Assembly (NCBI RefSeq): GCF_020150815.1
Contig: NZ_CP083723.1
Span: 2,604,001-2,668,000 of the forward strand
Length of the DNA stretch: 64,000 bases
Direction of reading: 5' to 3'
Source: Haloprofundus salilacus
Lineage (GTDB): Archaea > Halobacteriota > Halobacteria > Halobacteriales > Haloferacaceae
Below, piece by piece: positions 8,053 through 16,341 of this stretch. The position numbers and the translations under genes are program-made. How positions within the stretch are numbered: the stretch's first letter is position 1; each line of letters begins with the position of its first letter. The notes below the pieces were generated by a model. That model searched no databases. It worked only from the letters and a program-made list of their open reading frames with translations, and was not told the origin of the DNA.

Positions 8053-9611
8053 CGTTCCCCCTCCTCGGACTTCGCGCCTTTCTCTGTCTCGCGGTCCCAG
8101 TGGTTCGGCTCCTCCTCACGCTCGCGGGAGCGGAGCTTCTGCTTCTGAATCTTCCCCGTGGGCGTGTAGGGGAATTCATCGACTAACTCGATATATCGCG
8201 GGACTTTGAACGACGCCAACTGTGCGCGACACGTCTCGACGATCTCCTCCTCGGTGAGTTCGTGGCCTTCCTTGACGCTGACGAGCGCCTTGACCACCTC
8301 CGTGTAGAACTCGTCGGGACTCGGGATGACCGCCACCTCGTCGACGGCGTCGAGCGCCTTGATGACGCCCTCGACCTCGTACGAGGAGATGTTCTCGCCC
8401 GCCCGCCGGACGATGTCCTTCTTGCGGTCGAGGAAGTAGACGAAGCCGTCCTCGTCGAGTTTGCCGTAGTCGCCCGTGTAGAACCAGCCGTCGTCGACGG
8501 CCTCGGCGGTCTTGTCGGGTTGGCAGTGGTAGCCGGCCATCAGCGCCGGGCAGTTCTGGATTATCTCGCCTTTCTCGCCGGTCGGAACGGGGTCGCCGTC
8601 GTCGTCGACGATTCGAATCCGCTTCTCGGCCGGCGGGAGACCGATGCTGCCGATGCGGCGCTTCTCGGGGTCGGTCGGATTGAGCATCAGAAGCGGGTCC
8701 TCAGTGAGCGAGTAGCCCTCGACGACGCGCAGGCCAAAGCGCTCCTCGAACGGTTCGATGAGTTCCGGCGGCGTCCCCGCCGAGAAGACGAGTTCGACCG
8801 GGTTGTCTGCGTCGTCGGGCGACTCGGCGACGTTGTCGAGCATCTTCAGCATGCTCCCCATCGCGTTGAACTCGGTGACGCCGTGCTCGCGGCACCACTC
8901 CCACCACCGCGACGAGGAGAACCGTTCATAGATGACGACCTCCGCACCCGCCGCCGCCGCGCCGAGCGTCGAGTAAATCTGGGCGTTGGCGTGGAATAGC
9001 GGCAGCGCGGTGAACAGCGTGTCCTCGTGGGTGAAGCCCATCCGCTTCTGGAAGTCGACCGCGCTCAGCGTCCAGTTCTCGTGCTGGCACTCGACGGCCT
9101 TCGGCGGTCCCGTCGTCCCCGAGGTGTACATGTGCAGGCCGACCGAGGTTTCGTCGCCCTCGTGGGGGTCGACGTCCGTCGATTGGTCGGCCGCGAGTGC
9201 CGGCAGCGACTCGTACTCGTCGATGTCCTCAGTCGTCAGAATCCGCTCGACGCTCGTTCCCTCGACGGCTTCCTCGGCGACTTCGAGGAGGTCGGGCGTC
9301 GTGACGAGCAGTTCCGGCCGCGAGAGTTTCAGCGAGTGACGCAGTTCGTCCGGCTTGTACTCGGGATTCGACGGCGCGGTAACGCTGTCGACGTACGCGT
9401 TCGCGAACATGAGAAAGAGGAACTCCGGACAGTTCGGCAGGAACAGCCCGACTGCGTCGTCCGCGTCGACGCCGAGCGACGACAGCGCGTTCGCGTACCG
9501 CTTCGACTCGTCGGCCACCTCCCGGTAGCTGTATCGAGCGTCCGGAAACGTCAGAAACGGCTTCTGCGGTGTTTTCTCGACTCGCGTTTCGAGCAGTGCT
9601 TCGATGCGCAT
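8049..9611 (-). CDS. AMP-forming acyl-CoA ligase
   Basis: A 520-residue ANL-family ligase with MYTSGTTGPPKAVE as the phosphate-binding loop (about residue 165), VEGYSLTEDPLL as the adenine motif, GDYGKLDEDGFVYFLDRKKD at the hinge, and the C-terminal lysine in PYTPTGKIQKQKLR. It is the first gene of a two-gene unit with the SDR. It lies divergent from the iron alcohol dehydrogenase, sharing a 116-bp intergenic region that contains a clean inverted repeat. The acyl substrate is unknown. Closest named groups are crotonobetaine/carnitine-CoA ligase-like and cyclohexanecarboxylate-CoA ligase-like proteins. Confidence 0.9.
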   Translation of the reverse strand: MRIEALLETRVEKTPQKPFLTFPDARYSYREVADESKRYANALSSLGVDADDAVGLFLPNCPEFLFLMFANAYVDSVTAPSNPEYKPDELRHSLKLSRPELLVTTPDLLEVAEEAVEGTSVERILTTEDIDEYESLPALAADQSTDVDPHEGDETSVGLHMYTSGTTGPPKAVECQHENWTLSAVDFQKRMGFTHEDTLFTALPLFHANAQIYSTLGAAAAGAEVVIYERFSSSRWWEWCREHGVTEFNAMGSMLKMLDNVAESPDDADNPVELVFSAGTPPELIEPFEERFGLRVVEGYSLTEDPLLMLNPTDPEKRRIGSIGLPPAEKRIRIVDDDGDPVPTGEKGEIIQNCPALMAGYHCQPDKTAEAVDDGWFYTGDYGKLDEDGFVYFLDRKKDIVRRAGENISSYEVEGVIKALDAVDEVAVIPSPDEFYTEVVKALVSVKEGHELTEEEIVETCRAQLASFKVPRYIELVDEFPYTPTGKIQKQKLRSREREEEPNHWDRETEKGAKSEEGER

Positions 9612-9650
9612 TCTCGGACGGAGGTACGGACATCCACCACATGTAGATTG

Positions 9651-9664
9651 TTGTTCGTGAACAA
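9651..9664. promoter_or_regulatory. inverted repeat TTGTTC-GT-GAACAA, candidate operator
   Basis: A perfect 6+6-bp inverted repeat with a 2-bp centre lies between the divergent acyl-CoA ligase (start 9611) and iron alcohol dehydrogenase (start 9728). It is the kind of site bound by dimeric repressors and could control both directions. No second identical copy was noticed in the window. Confidence 0.5.
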
Positions 9665-9697
9665 TTGACTCAGTTCGGGAGTACGTCCTTCGTCAAC

Positions 9698-9706
9698 ACT
9701 TATCAC
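9698..9706 (+). promoter_or_regulatory. TATA-like box for the iron alcohol dehydrogenase
   Basis: ACTTATCAC lies about 22-30 nt before the ATG at 9728, the spacing expected for a leaderless haloarchaeal transcript. This supports 9728 rather than the upstream in-frame ATG at 9665 as the start. Confidence 0.45.
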
Positions 9707-9727
9707 GGTTCGGCGTTCGGGAGGCGT

Positions 9728-10909
9728 ATGGTGCGCGAACACCGGTACGAGGCCGCCCGATTCGTCTGGGGTGAGGGTGCTATCGGGCGATTGGAGGGCT
9801 TGCTGTCGGAGGCGAGCGTCGAGCGAGCGATGGTGGTCTGCGGCGAACACGTCGGCGCGAACGAGGCGTTGATGGACGCGGTCGGCGACGCGCTCGGCGA
9901 ACGGCGCGTCCACACCTACACCGGGGCGCGCGGCGACACGCCGCTCCGAACGGTGGAGGCGGGCGTCGACGCGTTCCGCGAACACGATATCGACAGCCTC
10001 GTGAGCGTCGGCGGCGGCAGCGCCAGCGACACGGCGAAGGCCATCTCTGTCTTCGCGGCCGAAGATGGACGAAATCTCCACGAGATGAAGACGCGGACCA
10101 CGGATGACGGAGAGTCGCACGTCCCCGACCTCTCCGCGCCGAAGACGCCCGTCTTCGCGGTGTCGACGACGCTGTCGGCCGCCGAGGTGACGAACATATT
10201 CGGCGTCACCGACGAGGAAGCCGGGGACAAAGCCGTCGTCCTCGACGAGAAAATTCGACCCACGGCCTGCGTCTACGACCCGGACGCGACGGCGACGACG
10301 CCCCCCGCGACGATCGCCAGCACGGGGATGAACGCGCTCGACCACGCGGTGGAGATTCTCTACTCCGACGGCCACGCGGAGAACCCGTTCTACCAGGCGA
10401 CCGCGGAGAAAGCGATCGACCTGCTCGTCTCGAACCTCCCAGCGGCCGTCAACGACGGCGACCCGGACGCGCTGGCGGCCGCACAACTCGGCGCGGGTCT
10501 CAGCGGCTTCGGCATCGTCGGCGGCATCAGCATCAACCACGGCATCAACCACCCGCTCTGCGCTCGCCACCCGGTCTCGCACGGCGACGGCAACAGCATC
10601 CTCCTGCCGCACGGCATCCGCTTCACCTTCGACGCGGTGCCCGAGCGGATGGCACGCCTCGCCAGCGCGTTAGGCGTCGAGGTCGAGGGTGATTCGACCG
10701 CAGACGAGGCGACACTGGAGGCGATGTGCGACGTGATTCGAGAACTGCAGAAGGAAATCGACGTCCCGTACCGTCTGCGCGACGTGGGCGTCGACCGCGA
10801 CGACTTCGAAGCAATGGCCGAGATTGCCGCCCACGACTCTGCGATGGCGAACAACCCGAAGCGAATCACCGAATCCGACATCGTCGATCTCCTCGAAGCG
10901 GCCTGGTGA
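9728..10909 (+). CDS. iron-containing alcohol dehydrogenase
   Basis: A 393-residue group III alcohol dehydrogenase. The NAD-binding motif is VSVGGGSASDTAKA. Metal ligands are expected in YDPDATATTP, GMNALDHAVE, GISINHGINHPL and VSHGDGNSILLPH, and all are present. The family includes 4-hydroxybutyrate dehydrogenases, hydroxyacid-oxoacid transhydrogenase (ADHFE1) and maleylacetate reductases, so action on a hydroxy acid of this pathway is plausible. The ATG at 9728 is preferred because of the TATA-like box at 9698-9706. It is divergent from the ligase-SDR unit and converges on the next ligase. Confidence 0.88.
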   Translation: MVREHRYEAARFVWGEGAIGRLEGLLSEASVERAMVVCGEHVGANEALMDAVGDALGERRVHTYTGARGDTPLRTVEAGVDAFREHDIDSLVSVGGGSASDTAKAISVFAAEDGRNLHEMKTRTTDDGESHVPDLSAPKTPVFAVSTTLSAAEVTNIFGVTDEEAGDKAVVLDEKIRPTACVYDPDATATTPPATIASTGMNALDHAVEILYSDGHAENPFYQATAEKAIDLLVSNLPAAVNDGDPDALAAAQLGAGLSGFGIVGGISINHGINHPLCARHPVSHGDGNSILLPHGIRFTFDAVPERMARLASALGVEVEGDSTADEATLEAMCDVIRELQKEIDVPYRLRDVGVDRDDFEAMAEIAAHDSAMANNPKRITESDIVDLLEAAW

Positions 10910-10936
10910 CCGGCGAATTTCGTCCCGCCGGGCCGC

Positions 10937-12592
10937 TCAGATGCGGCGCCCCTCGTCCTCCCAGTACCTCTCGCGGAGTTCCGTCTTGAGCACCTTCCCG
11001 TAGGAGCTCCGCGGGAGTTCGTCGACGACTTCGACGGTTTTCGGCTTCTTGTACGCCGCCAGCGACTCCGCGCAGCGCTCTGTCACCTCCGCAGCGAGAC
11101 GGTCGGCGTCGACGTCCGCGTCCGGTCGCGGCTCGACGATTGCGGTCACTTTCTCGCCCCAGTAGTCGTCGGGGACGCCGATAACCGCGGCGTTCGACAC
11201 CTCCTCGTGTTCGATGACGACCTCCTCGACCTCTCGGGGGAAGACGTTCATCCCGCCAGTGATTATCATGTCCTTCTTGCGATCCATGATGTAGAGGTAG
11301 CCCTCGTCGTCGAGGCGGCCGATATCGCCGGTGTGGAGCCACCTTCCGGAAGCCTCCTGTGCTTCCGACTCCCCGTTCGCGTCGCTCGTGGGGAGTTCGG
11401 AGAACGCTGCCTCCGTCTCCTCGGGGAGGTTCAGATAGCCGGGCGTGACGTGCGGTCCCGTCACTACTACCTCACCGGGTTCGCCGGTCGAGACTTCTCT
11501 GCCGTCGTCGTCGACGACGCGGACGTGCGCGATGTCGACCTCGCGTCCGGCCGACGCGAGTCGTTCCTCGTTCCCGTCGAGCGCCCGTCTGTGGTCGTCT
11601 CGGTCGAGCAGCGTCACCAACATCGGACACTCCATCTGAGCGTACGACTGGACGAACACGTCGCCGAATCGCTCCATCCCCTCGGCGAGTCGCGCGGCGC
11701 TCATCGGCGACCCGGCGTAGTAGACGTTCTTCAGCGAACTCGTGTCGCGGCCGCCGTCGTAGGCGTCCAAGAGCTTGTACACCATCGTCGGGGCGAGGAA
11801 GACGGTGTTCACCCCACGGGACTCCACCGCGTCGAGAAAGCGGTCGGGGGCGAACCCGTCTTCGACGTGGTTCGCGCCGCCCGAGAGTACCGTCGACTCG
11901 ACCAGAAAGCCCGACCCGTGGGTCAGCGGCGCGGCGTGGAGCGTCACCTCCCCCGCGCGCTGGTCGAGGACGTCTTTCAGTCCGAGCGCCGTCGTGAGCC
12001 ACGTACCGTGGGTGTGCTGGACGCCCTTCGGTCGACCCGTTGTCCCCGAGGTGTACATCACCGCACACGGGTCGTCGAGCGCGATGTCGACGGGTCGATC
12101 GGTGGGATCGGCGTCGAGGAGCGAGTCGTACGACCGAACGTCGACCCCCGGCGCGCTCTCCTTCCACGCGTCGGCGGTCACACCGTCGCCGTCGCCATTG
12201 CCGTCTCCGTCGACGACGACCGTTGCCCGTACCGACGACTCCATCTCGGCGCAGTGGTTGGCGAACGACGCCTCGGTGACTAGCACGTCCGCATCCGCGT
12301 CGTCGACGAGCATGTCGTGCTCTCGGGGGGTGAGCATCGAGTTGAGCGGCACCTTGCTCGCGCCGAGTCGGTAGAGCGCGAACGACGTTTCGACGAACGC
12401 GGCGTGGTTGCGCGTGAGGATGGCAACCCGGTCGCCGCGTTCGACGCCCAGTTCCGCCAGCCCTCCGGCCAGTCGGCGGACGTGGTCGGCGAGTTCCCGG
12501 TAGCTCCGCTCTCCGCGGACGCCTCGCCCCGACAGCGCGGTGGCGTCGGGATGGTGTCGCGCCGTCCGTTCGAGCGCGTGTTCGAGATTCAT
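10937..12592 (-). CDS. AMP-forming acyl-CoA ligase (long-chain/feruloyl-CoA type)
   Basis: A 551-residue ANL ligase with MYTSGTTGRPKGVQHTHG as phosphate loop, GDIGRLDDEGYLYIMDRKKD at the hinge and the catalytic lysine in PRSSYGKVLKTEL. I start at the ATG at 12590-12592 (MNLEHALERTARHHPD), the usual family opening; the five residues in front look non-coding. The promoter side faces the MaoC gene at 12667, so these two are divergent with about 75 bp between them. This is the third of four acyl-CoA ligases within 19 kb. Which acid each activates cannot be decided from sequence. Confidence 0.88.
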   Translation of the reverse strand: MNLEHALERTARHHPDATALSGRGVRGERSYRELADHVRRLAGGLAELGVERGDRVAILTRNHAAFVETSFALYRLGASKVPLNSMLTPREHDMLVDDADADVLVTEASFANHCAEMESSVRATVVVDGDGNGDGDGVTADAWKESAPGVDVRSYDSLLDADPTDRPVDIALDDPCAVMYTSGTTGRPKGVQHTHGTWLTTALGLKDVLDQRAGEVTLHAAPLTHGSGFLVESTVLSGGANHVEDGFAPDRFLDAVESRGVNTVFLAPTMVYKLLDAYDGGRDTSSLKNVYYAGSPMSAARLAEGMERFGDVFVQSYAQMECPMLVTLLDRDDHRRALDGNEERLASAGREVDIAHVRVVDDDGREVSTGEPGEVVVTGPHVTPGYLNLPEETEAAFSELPTSDANGESEAQEASGRWLHTGDIGRLDDEGYLYIMDRKKDMIITGGMNVFPREVEEVVIEHEEVSNAAVIGVPDDYWGEKVTAIVEPRPDADVDADRLAAEVTERCAESLAAYKKPKTVEVVDELPRSSYGKVLKTELRERYWEDEGRRI

Positions 12593-12666
12593 GCCACCTG
12601 CTAGCACAAACCGTGCATAAAGCTTCGCCCCGGGAGGAGCAGTTATGTGTCGTGTTCGCGTACCGC

Positions 12667-13128
12667 ATGCCGATGTCAGGACCGGTTCGCTACTACGACG
12701 ACCTCTCGGTGGGTGACGTGTTCGAGACCCGCGGGCGCACCATCACGGAGACGCACCTCGTCACCCACGCCGGGAACACTGGAGACATGAACGAGTTGCA
12801 GATGAACGCGGCCTACGCGGCGGAGACGGAGTTCGGCGAGCGACCGGTTCACGCGCCGCTGACGTACTCGGTGATGGAGGGACTCATCACGAGCGACTTC
12901 CGAAACGAGGCGTCGAACGTCTGTTACTACGGTCTCGATTCGATGCGGATTCCCGCACCGACGTTCGTCGGCGATACCATCTCTGTCGAGCGAGAGGTCG
13001 TCGACAAGCGCGAGAAGCCGCCGGGCGGCATCGTGGCGTTCCGCGACGAGGTGACGACCGACGACGGGAGGACGGTACTCGTCTGCGAGACGCTGGAGTA
13101 CATTCGAGAGCGGCCGGAAGAGGAGTAA
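12667..13128 (+). CDS. MaoC-like hot-dog protein, catalytic His replaced
   Basis: A 153-residue single hot-dog domain of the MaoC/R-hydratase family (YYDDLSVGDVFETRGRTITE opening). In true hydratases the signature reads Asp-x-Asn-Pro-x-His-x-Asp. Here the corresponding stretch is TGDMNELQMN: the Asp is kept but the His is Gln and the second Asp is Asn. It may therefore be a non-hydratase, a thioesterase-like protein or a CoA-binding partner. Two close ATGs exist at 12667 and 12673; I take the first. It lies divergent from the ligase at 10937-12592. Confidence 0.8.
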   Translation: MPMSGPVRYYDDLSVGDVFETRGRTITETHLVTHAGNTGDMNELQMNAAYAAETEFGERPVHAPLTYSVMEGLITSDFRNEASNVCYYGLDSMRIPAPTFVGDTISVEREVVDKREKPPGGIVAFRDEVTTDDGRTVLVCETLEYIRERPEEE

Positions 13129-13130
13129 AC

Positions 13131-13250
13131 GGCTCTGTTGAAATCCTCAAATCGGAACAGAAGTCGCGTGTTGAATACAGAGTGCGAATGTCGCACGAGG
13201 TCTGGCTCAATTTACGAAGTTAGTTACCGCTCAGTACAGAGGGTTGAACT
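13131..13250 (+). mobile_element. possible insertion-sequence end and debris
   Basis: GGCTCTGTTGAAATCCTC at 13132-13149 resembles the terminal inverted repeat I recall for several haloarchaeal insertion sequences. It is followed by the 21-bp motif shared with 4308-4328 and the TACAGAGGGTTGAACTGAC block. No transposase is present and no second inverted end was found nearby, so at most this is a solo end or a relic. Confidence 0.3.
13166..13186 (+). repeat. dispersed 21-bp repeat, copy 2
   Basis: GCGTGTTGAATACAGAGTGC and the following G match 4308-4328 with two C/T differences. The second block of the pair is at about 13232-13253. Intergenic in both places. Confidence 0.5.
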
Positions 13251-13318
13251 GACCGTCATCTACATCGCTGATGAAACAATCGAGACACTGCATCAAAACA
13301 GGAACGCCCGATACGAGC

Positions 13319-13678
13319 TCACAGTGCGACAGGTACTTGGAGACCGGGATCGGCCTCGATGATCGAAGAGAGCAGCGGTTGCGACTGGTCGAACCGCTCC
13401 GTCGGTACTACATGTTGGCGCTCTGGGTCGTATTCGATGACCCCTTTCGATGCTAACTTCGGGATGTGCTCGTGATACAACGAGAGGCGAATCTCTGCGA
13501 GTACCTCTTCAGAAACCTCTGTAACTGGCGCGTGGTGATTATACTTCAGTATTGCCTTAGAGAGATCGTTCACCGTTAACGAACGGTGTTCTTCTGCGAG
13601 TACCGCAAGCACAATTCGACGATGCTGATCCCGACAGAGGTCCAGTACCGTGTCGAATTCGATGGAATCCCTGCTCAT
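13319..13678 (-). CDS. DUF7344-type winged-helix protein
   Basis: A 119-residue protein beginning MSRDSIEFDTVLDLCRDQHR. The pattern of CRDQHRRIVLAVLAEE, SLTVNDLSKAI, EIRLSLYHEHIPKLASKGVI and EYDPERQHV is the haloarchaeal DUF7344 winged-helix domain, in which a short recognition helix is followed by a beta wing. Such proteins are taken to be transcription regulators or parts of signalling proteins. The ATG at 13676-13678 is chosen over a GTG nine bases upstream. It is adjacent to the HTH-10 regulator on the same strand, 68 bp away. The target is unknown; the acyl-CoA genes on either side are natural candidates. Confidence 0.8.
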   Translation of the reverse strand: MSRDSIEFDTVLDLCRDQHRRIVLAVLAEEHRSLTVNDLSKAILKYNHHAPVTEVSEEVLAEIRLSLYHEHIPKLASKGVIEYDPERQHVVPTERFDQSQPLLSSIIEADPGLQVPVAL

Positions 13679-13746
13679 TACGTCCACTGTAGGTAGTTCA
13701 CGCGGTTGACCTTGGCTTTTTAGTATTCAACCCCTTTTTAAGACTG

Positions 13747-14406
13747 CTATCGTGAGGGAGTCGTGGCGTCGGTCAGCGTACTCCCGAGAATCTGTTTGAT
13801 TCCCCGCCGGAGCCGAGAGCCGACGGCTTGTTCTGAGATCCCGAGATCGTCGCCGAGGTCTTCCATCGTCACCTCGCGCGGGGATTCGAAGTAGCCGCGC
13901 TCGAAGGCGAGTTCCAACGTCTCTTGCTGTTTATCGGTTAACGCCGCCTCGGTCCTCGTCTCGACCGGCGTGAGCGCATGCAGTTCGGTCAGTGTGATCG
14001 GAATGTCCAACTCTCGACAGCGAGACTGAAAGGCTGCAATCTCGCTTCGAGCGTCCCCGCGGACCTCGAACGTCCACTGCTTGTTCGTTCCAACAGCTTC
14101 GATGAGCGCGATCTTCGTTTCCGTTAACGTGGTTAGGACGTCGTCGTAATCTACCGCCCACTCGACGCGCAGCAGATACTCGTCTTCGACGGAGTCGATG
14201 AGGTCGATCTGCTTTACACCCGGATGCCTGGTAAACGCTCCCTCGACATCGTCAACGGCAGTCCCTCGAACCCAGAAATAGGGGATCACCACGTCTCGTG
14301 CGGGAATGATTCGCTCCAGTTCGACCGTCACGCCCGGCAGCTGTTCGAATATGGTTCCCAAGGGGAACTGCTCAGACGGAACCGTAAAGGTAGCCTCAGT
14401 AGCCAT
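13747..14406 (-). CDS. HTH-10 (bacterio-opsin activator type) transcription regulator
   Basis: A 219-residue protein with an N-terminal sensor-like region (residues about 1-150, MATEATFTVPSEQFPLGTIF) and a C-terminal HTH-10 domain: LTDKQQETLELAFERGYFESP, then REVTMEDLGDDLGISEQAVG as the helix-turn-helix and SRLRRGIKQIL. The ATG at 14404-14406 is the usual family start; the longer frame adds an unconvincing 24 residues. These Bat-like regulators control varied haloarchaeal genes. Its place inside the acyl-CoA cluster suggests pathway control, which is inference. Confidence 0.88.
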   Translation of the reverse strand: MATEATFTVPSEQFPLGTIFEQLPGVTVELERIIPARDVVIPYFWVRGTAVDDVEGAFTRHPGVKQIDLIDSVEDEYLLRVEWAVDYDDVLTTLTETKIALIEAVGTNKQWTFEVRGDARSEIAAFQSRCRELDIPITLTELHALTPVETRTEAALTDKQQETLELAFERGYFESPREVTMEDLGDDLGISEQAVGSRLRRGIKQILGSTLTDATTPSR

Positions 14407-14529
14407 TTGCCGAACTGTAGCGTTCTGGTCATAAATACTTACCATGGGGCATCGCAAGCGAGGTACGAACGAGCCCAACCATACATTTTCTACATCTCGT
14501 GATCGTACTGCTGTTAGCTACCGTTCGTC

Positions 14530-14715
14530 TCAGCCGATCTTTTCGACGACGAGGTGGCCGGTGTTTCGTATCTCTACGGCGTACTGATAATCGTTGTGAA
14601 CCGTTAGATCAACGGAGACACCACTCGCGTCACCGGTAGTAGACACGGGTCGGTCGAGCGCCTCCGGATCGATGTGGTCGTAGAGAGTAATTCCAAGCGC
14701 TCTCGGAAAGTCCAT
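14530..14715 (-). CDS. HalOD1-domain protein, start uncertain or truncated
   Basis: The 61 codons from the ATG at 14715 encode the core of a halobacterial output domain 1 (LYDHIDPEALD, then two beta strands ending HLVVEKIG). The domain's first helix, GERQLIAVIEDVDP, is encoded in frame just upstream, overlapping the 3' end of the MaoC gene (stop at 14742), but no ATG, GTG or TTG lies in that extension. Either translation begins at 14715 with a shortened domain, or the original start has been lost. HalOD1 proteins are small haloarchaeal signalling outputs. Confidence 0.6.
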   Translation of the reverse strand: MDFPRALGITLYDHIDPEALDRPVSTTGDASGVSVDLTVHNDYQYAVEIRNTGHLVVEKIG

Positions 14716-14741
14716 CGGGTCGACGTCCTCGATGACTGCGA

Positions 14742-15200
14742 TCAGCTGTCGCTCGCCGAACGCCGTCGGAAGAAACTCGTGATTCGTAGCGTCATCACTG
14801 GCGTCTCTTCCTGATTGGTGACGGTCTGTTCGACGGTGACGAGCCCCCGGTCGGGTTTCGACGCCGACGGGCGCTTCTCGACGACTTCGACGCGGACCGA
14901 GAGCGTGTCGCCGGCGCGGACCGGCGCGAGGAAGTTCGCATCCTCGATGCCCGTCCCGCCCATCACCGACGTGTGCGCGTAGAAGTCGTCGGTGACGAGG
15001 CGGTTGGCGATAGCCATCGTGTGCAGGCCGCTGGCGACGAGTTCGTCGAACACGGAGTCCTCGACGGCTTCGACGTCTACGTGGAACGGTTGGGGGTCGT
15101 AGCGGTCGGCGAACGCGATTATCTCCGCGCGGGTCAGCGTTCGCCCGCCCGTCTCGAAGCGGTCGCCGACGGCCAACTCCTCGAAGTGGAGCGTCTCCAT
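14742..15200 (-). CDS. MaoC-like (R)-specific enoyl-CoA hydratase
   Basis: A 152-residue hot-dog domain with the intact hydratase signature FADRYDPQPFHVD, where Asp and His are the catalytic pair. It therefore probably adds water across a 2-enoyl-CoA. It begins 4 bp after the phosphotransferase stop, so it is the downstream member of a kinase-hydratase unit. In a phosphorylation/elimination route the hydratase would act on the enoyl-CoA left after phosphate loss. Its own 3' end overlaps an in-frame extension of the HalOD1 gene. Confidence 0.88.
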   Translation of the reverse strand: METLHFEELAVGDRFETGGRTLTRAEIIAFADRYDPQPFHVDVEAVEDSVFDELVASGLHTMAIANRLVTDDFYAHTSVMGGTGIEDANFLAPVRAGDTLSVRVEVVEKRPSASKPDRGLVTVEQTVTNQEETPVMTLRITSFFRRRSASDS

Positions 15201-15204
15201 CGGC

Positions 15205-16272
15205 TCACCACGCCCGCGTCCCGTCGATGGCGTCTTCGGCGTACGACAGCAGCGCGGGCGTCCCCTCGTCCATGGCCGCGTAGAGGGGGTCGTCGCTGTC
15301 GCCCGAAAGGTGCCGCGCGTAGAACATCTCGCAGACGCCCGCCAGCTTGTACGTCGCGAGCACCAGGTAGAACGTCGGGTGCTCGAAGGCGATGCCCGTT
15401 CGTTCCTCGTACCGTTCGACGAGTTTGCGGCGGGTCGGGTAGCCCTCTCGAGCCGTGAACGACGGCATCAGCTCCGGAATCGGCGGTTCCCCGTCGGGGT
15501 CGTCGTGCCAGAACAGCAGCATCCAGCCCAAATCCGACAGCGGCGCGCCGAGCGTCGAGAGCTCCCAGTCGACGACGGCGCTCACCCGCGGCGGCGTACC
15601 GGGCGCGAGGATGACGTTGTCGAGTTTGTAGTCGCCGTGGACGAGTGTGTGCGCGTGTTCTTCGGGTACGTTGGCGCCGAGCCACGCCTCCACTTCGTCT
15701 CGCCCCGGCAACCCTCCCGGACGCTCGGTCCGGCCAGCGGCCCACTCCATCTGCTTGCCCCACCGGTCGACCTGTCGTCGGAGGTAGCCTTCGGGGCGGC
15801 CGAACTCGCCGAGACCCACGGATTCGAAGTCGAGGTCGTGAACCGCCGCCAGCGAGTCGACGAGTTCGTGGCCGAGCGCCGCCCGTCGGTCGGTGGTCGC
15901 GAACCGCCCGGGTTCGTCGAGTCGGACCACGTCGCCGTCGACGCGCTCCATGAGGTAGAACTCGCTACCAATGATGGCGTCGTCCTCGCAGTGCAGCACC
16001 GTCGGCGGGACGGGCACCGTCGTCCCCTGCAGCGCGTCCATCACGCGGTACTCCCGTCCCACGTCGTGTGCGGTGTCGGCGGTCTCGCCCGGCGGCGGCC
16101 GCCGCAGGACGAGTTCGCGCTCGTCCCACGTGACGAACAGCGTCTCGTTCGAGTGTCCCTCCCGGTGCCACTCGACGGCGAACGTCTCCGCCTCGCCCAA
16201 CTCGGACGCGAGATACATCCGGAGTCGGCGCTCGTCGACGAGTCGCTCCTCGTACCTCCGCTCGTTGGTCAT
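15205..16272 (-). CDS. APH-family phosphotransferase, ACAD10/11-kinase-like
   Basis: A 355-residue aminoglycoside-phosphotransferase-fold kinase. The ATP-binding lobe has LFVTWDERELVLRRPP. The catalytic loop HGDYKLDNVI and the metal-binding DWELSTLGAPLSDLGW are intact. This sub-family (domain of ACAD10/ACAD11, and LvaA of the levulinate pathway) phosphorylates the 4-hydroxyl of hydroxyacyl-CoA rather than antibiotics. The gene is 4 bp ahead of a MaoC hydratase and 69 bp behind a HAD hydrolase, so HAD, kinase and hydratase are probably one transcript. The assignment to hydroxyacyl-CoA is from family context, not from a substrate-specific residue. Confidence 0.88.
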   Translation of the reverse strand: MTNERRYEERLVDERRLRMYLASELGEAETFAVEWHREGHSNETLFVTWDERELVLRRPPPGETADTAHDVGREYRVMDALQGTTVPVPPTVLHCEDDAIIGSEFYLMERVDGDVVRLDEPGRFATTDRRAALGHELVDSLAAVHDLDFESVGLGEFGRPEGYLRRQVDRWGKQMEWAAGRTERPGGLPGRDEVEAWLGANVPEEHAHTLVHGDYKLDNVILAPGTPPRVSAVVDWELSTLGAPLSDLGWMLLFWHDDPDGEPPIPELMPSFTAREGYPTRRKLVERYEERTGIAFEHPTFYLVLATYKLAGVCEMFYARHLSGDSDDPLYAAMDEGTPALLSYAEDAIDGTRAW

Positions 16273-16341
16273 CGGTACCAGTTGACGAACTACCGCCTAA
16301 TATCCACCGCCGCGAGGGACCCGCGCCGCTGCGAACCACCG

